64,000 nt of DNA from Telopea speciosissima. Its lineage: Eukaryota; Streptophyta; Magnoliopsida; Proteales; Proteaceae. The stretch lies in assembly GCF_018873765.1 (NCBI RefSeq), contig NC_057926.1:50769043-50833042 (forward strand), written 5' to 3'. The first letter of the stretch is position 1. Every line of letters starts with the position of its first letter. Shown piece after piece: positions 55,652-64,000 of the stretch. The notes under the pieces are model-generated. The model ran no database searches and had not been told where the DNA came from. It worked only from the letters and a program-made list of their open reading frames with translations. The translations under genes were made by a program, and so were the position numbers.

Positions 55652-58600
55652 ATGGCTTCAACAATTCTACCTGGATTCAAGTTCAAGTACCCAAGTCTGC
55701 AACAACACCAACTTCAACTCTCAATCCGAACAAGAGGACGAAGAAAGCACCCAACGCTTTCCATCCTCACCTTCTCTCATTATCCTCAGCTTCGTCTCCT
55801 CCTTAATCCCAAGCTCCGCTCTTCGCATCTCCTACTCACCCGTGCCAGTAGCGAAGGATTTGGGTCCGTTGACGCCTCCCCACAAGTGTCTCCATCTTCT
55901 GTAAGTTCAAACTCTCCTTCACCTCACTTCCTTCGTCCCTCCAACGTAGATAATTGCTTTATGTTATTCGAAGCACCAATATCCAAATACGAAAAGATTT
56001 ACACGACTTTTCCCCCACAAATTATTTTTATACCTACATCTACTCTTACAATTGCTTTTGCGTGACAATTGTAGTGTTTCATCTTGAGAAAAGCTGTCAT
56101 ATTATGCAGTACGATTGCAAAGTTACTTTATACGATTTAGTTTTTCTTCTTCTTCGTAAATAGAAGATGTAGTTAAGAAAGTTGCAGTAAAATTATCCGA
56201 GAGAAACTGATGTAAGACCTTTGGGGCAGGTTTGTATTTATTGCTTTTATAACAATGTGAATTATGATCAAACCTGGTCCATTGAGGATGACTCTAATTC
56301 ACTAATTATTTTTCTATGCCAAATTAAATACTTCTAATTATGCAGATCCTACTGCTAATTTTTAGTATCATTGAAATGGCATTGGTTATTTATATTGTGT
56401 TGGGACCTGTTCTTGTTCAATATGGTGTTCTTCATTATGTGCTCATTTTACCTAAATAAACTTCAAATCTGAGAGAAATCAATGATATCAACAAGGCTAC
56501 TTTCATATTCTAACTTGAGTGAGGAACTGTAGGTTTGGTTAATACAACAAAATGATTTTTTTTTAATTGTACGAAATGAAATGTGAACCTCTTTATTTCT
56601 TCCACCTGATCATTGCAAATGATGGGGATGTTTAATTTATCTTAATGCACCTCATAATTTTTAATTTTGTCTTTAATTCCTAGAATTTCTTTGAGGGTGC
56701 TTTCATATTTTTTCTTCTATCTGAACAAAAATTTAATTTCAGGAAACTGAGGCAGTTAAAACAAGTTCTCCTAGTTCTGGAGATGGGTATCTGTCTTTGT
56801 TTGTTCGGATGCTTGGGCTAGACAATGATCCTCTTGACAGAGAGCAGGCAATAATTGCTCTATGGAAATATGCTCAAGGGGGAAAAGATTGTATTGATAA
56901 AATCATGCAATTCCGTGGTTGCATCAATCTTACAATTAACCTTCTCAAATCAGATTCCAGTTCTGCATGTGAAGCAGCTGCAGGCCTTTTACGGATTGTT
57001 TCTTCAGTTAATACATACAGAGACTCAGTAGCTGAAAGCGGAGCAATTGAAGAAATAACTGGTCTTCTGAGTCGATCTTCTCTGACAGCAGAGGTATGTA
57101 TAAATATCTCATCCTCGGAACTTATCAAGGATACTTTTAAACCAAGTCATTCCTCGAATATTTTTCTGCAGGTGAAGGAACAAAGTATATGCACTTTGTG
57201 GAATTTATCTGTTGATGAGCAGCTTAGAGTGAAAATTGCAAACAGTGATCTTTTGCCAACTGTCATTAAGTTCCTGGATGATGAAGAAATGAAAGTGAAG
57301 GAGGCAGCAGGAGGGGTATTGGCAAATTTGTCTTTGACATGCTCTACTCACAGCATCATGGTTGAAGCAGGAGTTATTCCAAAGCTGGTGAGTCTATTTT
57401 ACATTTCTTAAGTTGGTGCATGGATTGAATGTCCAAATTGTTTGCTGATGTGGTCTACCTAAAAGCTGAACTGACTTGCTGAGTGTTTGCAAGTTAATTT
57501 GACATCATCTTAAGGAGATTCACTCCAGAGGGTCAAAAAGAAAAAGTCAGACTGTGCTTCGTGGGAATTAAACAGTTAAAGCAAAAGTTTATCCTTTGTT
57601 ATCATACACAATTAAAAAAAAACATTAGTCTTCATAGCATCCTGACAAGGAAACTGTGCTGTCAAACCGCTGCAAGTGAACACTCAGTCCACTGTACTGA
57701 GATTGCAAATCTGTCCACCGTAGATGGAGCCTGCTTAGGGCCATCATGCCCCTTGCATTGAGATTGCAAGTCTGTGCAGCATAGATGGAGCCTGCCGAGG
57801 GCCATCCTACACTGTCTTATCCTTAGGCAATTGCCCAAGCCAATTTATAAGTCTGGGTCACTTATAACTTGCAATTTGTTCTATAACAAACTATAAACGA
57901 GCGTGCTAACGCACCCAGCAAGAAAAGCTGATCTACGACCACCCTATATAACGGGGCGTTAGCGCAACGGTGGTCTATGATCAGCTCGACCGTAGGCTGG
58001 TTGTAAATCAGGGGTGGTCTTAGGCCAGCTCGACCACCGGGAGAGAGTGGTCTTCGATCAGCTAGGGCGGAAGGACTTGCTTGTTCGCATCAGGACCCAC
58101 TATTTTATGGATCCCAATCTCTTGTGATCTTCGAATAACACATCATTGGCCATCATAGCATCCTTACAAGACAAGGAAACCATATAAACATGAGGCACAC
58201 TCTCTCCTCCGTACAGTTATAGCCAATCAGTCCAGCATAGCTAGGTGTACTGGGGTTATTGTAACCATGGCCATTTCCTTAGGCCAAATCCCAATCATGT
58301 TACCATTAGATGGATCCTGGACTAGGTGATTGACTGAACAAAAAGCAGCTTGGATGAAGAACAATTGGTCCTATCTCTATTGGGCATTGTTTCATTCTTT
58401 GTTCCTTCATTGATAAATTGTTATTATCCAAAGAGAGGGAGGGGAATGGATGTGGTGCAAGGTAGAGGGAAAAGTTGGAAAGATGGAGATTCTAATGAAA
58501 TATAAATCTTTATTAGTGGTATAATTTAGTTTCATAGAAAGATTGAAAATTTGAAATTACTAAATATACTCTTGATCTTGGAAGTTCTCAACAGAATATT

Positions 58601-61600
58601 CTCCAAATATTCTGGTTGATCTCCTCTAGATATCCTCCGTATATGCTGGTCAAGCCCCAGTTGATCTACTTTTAAGGAGATCGATCAGAAATCTCCAGCT
58701 ATAGATAAGATCCCCATCTAGGAATCCTTGGAACCAATAGGCCCCGTTACTAATACTAAATTAAAAGATTAAATTAGTGCACCCCCCTTTGTCCTAAAAT
58801 TTGGGCCTTGTAATCAAGCCTATTACAAATAAAAACATTTGAAATAAAAGCCCATAACCAAGTACTATCAAAACATTCCCTAATGTAGCACTGAAACTGC
58901 ATTAATTTAGCTTGAATGTACTTCCACACAGCAAAGCAATTTCTGGATGTGATGCAAAGTGTTATTTTTTTCCCCCTTGTCCATACTTTTTGGACTTTTC
59001 TGCAGCCAAATATCAAGCACAGCTGCTCAGGTTGTGCTACTAAACTGTGTATGCCTAAAAGAGCAAGGAAGCATGTGCTCTTTCTTTTATAGGAGGGGAT
59101 TATTGGTGGGGTTGGTGATAGTGCTTGCCAGCCTTATTGAACAACTTAAAATTTTCCCCTGCTGTGGTATTGTTCTTTCTCTCTCTCTCTTGCTCTTCAG
59201 TAAGAATACTGAAATGTCTCTCGGATTTCTGTATGAATATTCATGAGAGTTTGAGATAAGGTATAGCAGAATCGTGCATTTTGTTTTGAAGGGGTGATGG
59301 AAGCCTGGATTAATAATGTTTTCTTCTTAAAGGCTCATTTCTTACATATTGGATTGAATAAGTGTATTCTCTGGTTAGTATAGTATTGGCTTTACTGTGC
59401 ATTGACCCCTGTCTGCACAGAGCTTGAGCTTTAGTCAAAACACCCTTGAGTATCGGCAGTCGCTTATCTGCAACAGGCTCTCTGTTGGTAATATGGGCGG
59501 ATGGATTGTTTTGGGTCGGCACATGAGTATAACGAAAAATGTCTCAACCCGAATACTGCTTGTTTATTGAACAGGTCAAACCAACCATGACTCCTTGAAT
59601 GAATATTGAACGATTCGTCTTCAGATAGAACAACATGACACAAAACAACACAAAATGACAAAAAAATTGCCTGGAACTAATAAAACAGGAATTATTAAGG
59701 TGTTAGATGTTTCAAGTTCGGTTTTAATGGGTTTAACTCAAAAGTGACCTAGTTACTGAGAGTACATTTCTTGTCAACCTGAAGTTGACATGAATTCAGA
59801 AGTATCTAAGCCAAACACAGTTGTAGCTGGTTATGTTCTAGTTGAATTGGCTAGTCACGTTGGATGTAGCCACCCTTTAATGGTGATAGGTGGTTAATTT
59901 TATACCTAAATTTGGGTATTATAGATAGCTTCATCCTCTGCTTTTGTGACCCTAGGAATTCCTTGGATTTCTTTATTTGATCAGCACCATTTTGGAGATA
60001 ATTTTTGTTGAGTTATCAAAAAAACAGACCTTTCAATACTTGATTATAAGATTCTTGGAATTCCTTTTTCTAACGATCATGAAGACTGACTGCAGGCAAA
60101 TCTCTTAAGAACTGATATGGAAGGTTCCAAAGTCATTAAAAAAGAAGCAAAGAATGTATTATTGGAATTTGCAAAGGATGAATACTACAGAATTCTTATC
60201 GTGGAGGAAGGTCTGGTTCTAGTACCCATGATTGGTGCAGCTGCCTATAAGTCCTTTAGGCCAGTTTCACATTCATGGCCTTCTTTACCTGATGGCACAG
60301 AGATTGAATATAGTCCTTCAGGTCCTTCTAGATATGGTGCCTCTGAGCTTCTCCTAGGATTAAATATCCATGACAAAAACATTGACTTAGAGGAAGCAAA
60401 GATGAATGCAATAGTTGGAAGAACACAGCAGCAATTTCTTGCACGTATCGGGGCCATAGAGCTGGAGGACGGTAGGAAACCTCAGCCAGAGTCTTTGATG
60501 AATCAGAGATATACACTTTTGCCATGGATGGATGGTGTTGCTCGCTTAGTTTTGATTCTTGAACTTGAAGATGTGTCTGCCATTTCAAGAGCAGCACAGT
60601 CAATTGCTGATGCATCTATCGATGAGCTCATGCGTATCTCATTCAAGGAAGCTGGAGCTATTAAGCATCTTGTTCGGCTAATTGATCATAACAGTGAGTC
60701 TGTTAGATTGGCTGCAACTCATGCCTTGGAGCGGCTTTCTATCAGGTCGATCATTTTGTTAATTTGTCTCAGATACTTGTTTCCATTTATATAGAGTACT
60801 CTTCTGTACCGATTAGGGGTGTCACATTTTCTGTTTTATATATATATATATGTAACGATTTTCTTTTTTGTCGTTTAATATTTTAAAAGTAATATAATGC
60901 TGCCTTATATTTGATTGAGTTTCTCAGCCTCTTATAAAATTTTCTATCTATTTCTTGTTGCAGCAATGATCTTTGCCGTGTTATTGAAGCAGAAGGTGTT
61001 GTACATCCTTTGGTGAATAATCTGAAATGCACAGATACATCAGAAAGCCTGATGGAAAAGGTCTTTCAGTTGTGTCAATTTGGAGAAATTTTCTGGGAAA
61101 GCCATTTTAATTTGGCTTGGTTGTACTGACAGCTGAATTTCTGGAAACGCAGACTCTGAATATTCTTTCTCGGATTTTAGACCCCGGTAAAGAAATGAAA
61201 TCGAAGGTAAGTCAGTTCTCGTTTTATTTTCGTACTAATAGTTCTTTTAGCTTGCTTTGACTTACCTGTTGTTATTTTAATTCTTGCAGTTCTTCAATGG
61301 ACCAGTGAATGGGTTTGATAAGTCATCAAATACATCAAGTATCAATTCTACTGCAGGATTAGTTGGAAAGCAAGATGACACGCCTTTAACTGCTAGGTTT
61401 GTTACTTGAAATTTATTAGCCATTTCATTTGATTGATATGATGATGATGATGATTAGATAGTCTCCAGAATCATCACCATAGGCATCACTATCATTGTGA
61501 CCTTTGTCATTATCAATGTCATCATGACCACCGTTGATGCAAGTAAATCACATAAATGAGCTTATTTTAGTGGAAATAAGCTTTGAGTTGTGTTACATGT

Positions 61601-63468
61601 GTTGAAGTATATCGAATCCAGAGGAATTTTGAGTATGAGTCTGTGTCTTAATGTCCTATTTCTAGTTCTATTTTATTTTTCTTTTCCTAGTGTTAACTTG
61701 GAATCCTATCATGATTAGGAATTCCCCTTCTTACTGTAATCTATTATTATAAACACAAAACAATGTGAGGGAGGCTGTCATATTCGACAGTTCTCTTCTC
61801 CTCACCTCCTTCTCTCCCATCTCTCGGTTCTGGTTCTCTAACAGGTGCTCTCGCTACATGGTATCAGAGCACAACCTTTAAACTGGTTGTTCCTCTGTGA
61901 TTCTGGTTTGAAGGTTTCTTCACTCAGCTTCTCTTAAGGGGGTGCAGCACCCTATGCTGCATATTAATACAGGTTAAACCCTAGATGGAGTTTTCAATTG
62001 AAAACTAGGGTTCTCTTATATATCTAGATGTAAGATCGATTGGAGAAGATCCTTCTCAGCTTGGGTAACTTTGGAAGACTACTTATGCGAAGCCAATCTA
62101 TCATGAAAGATAAAAAAAGGTACCGATCTCTACGCATTTCACCGCTCCACCGGAAATTCCCACTGCCCCTACCGTACTCCAGCCACCCTCCAAATTTTGA
62201 TGGTTCAATCAATCTTTATTGCTTTATTGGGCGAAACAGAGGATATCTCGATCGGGGGAGAGAACAGGGTAATCCCATATGACCCAATATGTCTCTTCTT
62301 GAGGATTGCTTATTTTCCCTATCCATTCAATGGATTCTTATTGAAGATTGACGTTTATTTCAAGAGATATTAGTTTTTTTTACTCTACAGCAACAACGCA
62401 GGGTTTCTTCTCTTCTCCAATCCATCCAATTTCCTGGTAAGTTATTTAATTCTGTTATTCTTCTCCAATAATATCACTCGACAATCTAATTCTGCTGATC
62501 TGAGTTGGGATTAATATCCCCTACTGCTGGTGCCTTAAGTTCTGCATATTTAGGTTCATAAACCCTATGTTTACTTCTGCCGGGAGTGCTGATTCTGCAT
62601 ATTTGGGTCCTTAAACCCTGATTTTGCTTTTGCCGAGAGTGCTGCTACTACACTGGTACTGATTTAGGTTATCAAAACCTAATCTTGTTATTCCTGCACA
62701 TACTGCTGCTCTTTGTGGGTTATTTCACCCCTAGTCTGGTTCTATCTAAGAGCCGATCTACATCGCTGTTACTATTAACCTAATCTGGTTTGATGGCCGA
62801 TCCCAAACCACCAAGGGACAATGTCCAAGTACAGATAACTACTATTAAGCTCTCTGGAGTTTCAAATTATTTATTATGGGCCCAGGCAGTACAAGCTTAC
62901 ATGCATGCCAAGGGCAAACTGAAATACATTACTGATGATCTTCCTAATCCCGATCCTAAGGATCCTACCACACTCCCAGCTCATGATGAGTGGATGGGTG
63001 AAAATTCTATTATCAAGATATGGTTATGGGACAGTGTTGAACCTGCTATTGCCTCCAATGTGATGTTTCACACCCTTGCTAAGGATGTTTGGAATGACTT
63101 ACGTGAAAGCTTCTCTCAAGAAAGAAATATCTCCCGTATGTTGATTATGATATTGTATGAGTTTCACTATGTTTCTGTTCTTCATTAAATTTATTCATTG
63201 GTAAAAGCATATTTGAGATGTGAGTTTCTGGTATTTTGTAACATTTGACACAATGCACTTCTTGCAAACCTCCTTAGGGGAAACATATTGGACTCTAGCA
63301 TCATTATTCGCCTCACTCAGATTCTGAAGACTTCGTCACCAAATTTACAAAGAAAAGCTGCTTCCATCCTTGAGTATGTAGCAATTACTGAACCGTGCGT
63401 GGATCCCATGATTGCAGCAGACATTGTATCTGGGTTAAATGCTGTTTTTCAACATGCACTTTTGGATG
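55652..63468 (+). CDS. Plastid-type armadillo-repeat protein (3' end beyond window)
   Basis: Eight exons are visible: 55652-55900, 56743-57093, 57172-57387, 60096-60745, 60964-61060, 61153-61206, 61290-61396 and 63278-63468, giving 638 codons with all phases closing. The last ends in phase 1 at a GT donor, so the gene continues to the right. The start is the ATG in GGTAATGG. Seen: an Arg/Ser/Leu-rich N-terminus without acidic residues (1-65, ending LLLTRA), typical of a chloroplast transit peptide (inferred); armadillo-type helices AIIALWKYAQGGKDCIDKIM, CEAAAGLLRIVSS, QSICTLWNLSVDEQLRVKIA, VKEAAGGVLANLSL; a non-ARM insert with the conserved-looking PVSHSWPSLPDGTEIEYSPS and a WMDGVARLVLILELED motif; then further ARM units (AGAIKHLVRLIDHNSESVRL, LQRKAASILEYVAITEP). 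It resembles a conserved plant family of large ARM proteins of unknown function. Its introns hold duplications and a Copia insertion. Confidence 0.88.
57699..57810. repeat. Two-copy direct repeat, period 61 bp
   Basis: GAGATTGCAA(A/G)TCTGT..TAGATGGAGCCTGC..AGGGCCATC occurs at 57699-57750 and at 57760-57811, with about ten differences. An old local duplication. Confidence 0.8.
57900..58080. repeat. Cluster of inverted and tandem GGTGGTC..CAGCT units
   Basis: AAGCTGATCTACGACCACC (57928-57946) faces GGTGGTCTATGATCAGCTC (57969-57987) as an inverted repeat, with GTGCTAACGC and GCGTTAGCGC just outside and inside. Two more direct units follow: GTGGTCTTAGGCCAGCTCG (near 58014) and GTGGTCTTCGATCAGCTAG (near 58047). 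The G+C content is above that of the surrounding intron. Confidence 0.75.
61600..63145 (+). mobile_element. 3'-truncated Copia element in ARM-gene intron 7
   Basis: A 259-bp 5' LTR (61600-61858) starts TGTTGAAGTATATC and ends GCTCTCGCTACA. It is followed at once by TGGTATCAGAGC (61859-61870), the Copia primer-binding site. A leader of about 0.9 kb leads to a gag ORF at 62793, open to about 63135, which reads LSGVSNYLLWAQAVQAYM and AKDVWNDLRESFSQ, the N-terminal half of a UBN2-type Gag. The element then stops: no zinc knuckle, protease, integrase, reverse transcriptase or 3' LTR. Intron sequence resumes before the exon at 63278. It is oriented as the gene. Confidence 0.88.
62793..63188 (+). 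pseudogene. Truncated Copia gag ORF
   Basis: About 115 residues match the Copia Gag N-terminal region (IKLSGVSNYLLWAQAVQAYM with the LxGxNYxxW-type core, then ENSIIKIWLWDSVEPAIASN). After SQERNISR the frame runs into unrelated sequence and stops at 63188. The open, undecayed frame suggests a fairly young insertion that was then cut short. Confidence 0.8.
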
Positions 63469-64000
63469 GTAGGGAAATTATCTACTCTCATCTAAGACTT
63501 GAAATTTGTTACTGTCTGCTCCTGAGTTTCTTTCATTAGAGAAGGTTGTCTCCTACATCCTCTAAAATAAAACTTTTCCAATTTATTTATTTATTTTTTA
63601 TTTATATGCCAATAATGATATTATTGGATTAGAATACACTAGATGTCTAGCTAAGAGAGAGAACAAATGAAAATAAAAGAGAATCCCCTTTTTTTTGGCG
63701 GGTGGGGGGGTTGGGATTACTTGGAACGGTGGCATGCCAGCCTTAGAGGCTCGAACTGGAGCCTGTTCTGTGGTGAGGCAGCACTGACACCATTCAGTCA
63801 AGAGGTGTCGGCATCTTAGCCTTTCGTTGCTCAATATATATCTGGAAGCATCTTTGTATTTATTTCAAGTGAAAACTGGACTAGGGTTGTGGATCTTGTG
63901 ATTGTGTACCATAGTTTCAAGTCATACGAGATGTTCCAGTTGTAGCATCATGGGGAAGTCCAAAAATGTTTTTTTAGAAATAGTTGCCTAATAAGCATAA
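63469..64000. other. ARM-gene intron 8 (partial), with a possible SINE
   Basis: Sequence after the GT donor at 63469 has no further exon before the window ends. It includes a TTTATTTATTTATTTTTTATTTAT-type run at 63582-63605 and a G-run (63700-63710). Confidence 0.6.
63695..63815 (-). repeat. Possible tRNA-derived SINE fragment
   Basis: The minus strand has CTTGACTGAATGGTGTC, resembling an A box, and CAGTTCGAGCCTC, resembling a B box, about 45 bases apart. No target duplication was found, and it is a different family from the SINEs in POT1. Confidence 0.3.

Larger units (their letters stand above)
57388..60095. other. ARM-gene intron 3, repeats but no gene
   Basis: 2.7 kb of intron. A 61-bp direct repeat and a cluster of inverted/tandem GGTGGTC units lie at 57699-58080 and are listed separately. 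Nothing coding was recognised; the ORFs at 58959-59246 and 59310-59661 are unsupported. Confidence 0.5.

Noticed and set aside
1-64000. CRISPR arrays, operons, tRNA or rRNA genes, organellar DNA inserts
   Set aside because: None seen. tRNA-like boxes occur only in SINEs, and the only organelle-related gene (NdhL) is a nuclear gene with introns and a transit peptide.

Overview
This window looks like nuclear DNA of a flowering plant, most likely a woody dicot or a basal eudicot/magnoliid (lineage inferred only). It is AT-rich, its genes have many exons with large introns and GT/AG junctions, and it is dense with plant-type transposons: Copia LTR elements, tRNA-derived SINEs, an RTE-type LINE, and hAT-like and Tourist-like MITEs. 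No operon, CRISPR array or prokaryotic feature was seen. Exon coordinates were worked out by hand from reading frame, splice-site dinucleotides and family knowledge; the frames close exactly across every junction given.

Layout. 1-7.8 kb: decayed retrotransposons (gag zinc knuckles, a 3' LTR, an opposing Copia fragment, a TIR-bounded element of about 1.4 kb, a minisatellite, a hAT-like MITE beside a Copia gag remnant). 7.8-19.7 kb: POT1, the telomere single-strand binding protein (+), whose first intron seen here is a nest of insertions; its first coding exon was not found. 21.6-22.6 kb: an intronless GeBP/STOREKEEPER-type transcription factor (-). 25.9-36.1 kb: HRD3/SEL1L, the ER-associated degradation adaptor (-), six exons, complete. 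36.3-42.4 kb: no gene; a TIR repeat and a degenerate tandem array with units near 580 bp. 42.7-49.2 kb: a TMEM214-like membrane protein (+), ten exons, complete. 51.7-53.9 kb: NdhL, a nuclear-encoded subunit of the chloroplast NDH complex (-), five exons, complete. 55.7 kb to the window end: a probably plastid-targeted armadillo-repeat protein (+), eight exons seen, running off the right edge, with a truncated Copia element in its last visible intron.

The six genes act in unrelated pathways (telomere, transcription, ER quality control, ER membrane, photosynthetic electron flow, plastid ARM protein) and show no sign of functional clustering. I found no convincing new multi-gene system. The most interesting signals are fine-scale: a duplicated 3' splice site in the TMEM214-like gene whose upstream copy leads straight into a stop; an in-frame candidate alternative terminal exon in POT1; a solo LTR with exact target-site duplication inside a SINE, beside a perfect 25-bp hairpin; and two insertions into one hAT-like element for which a second copy in the window gives the empty site.
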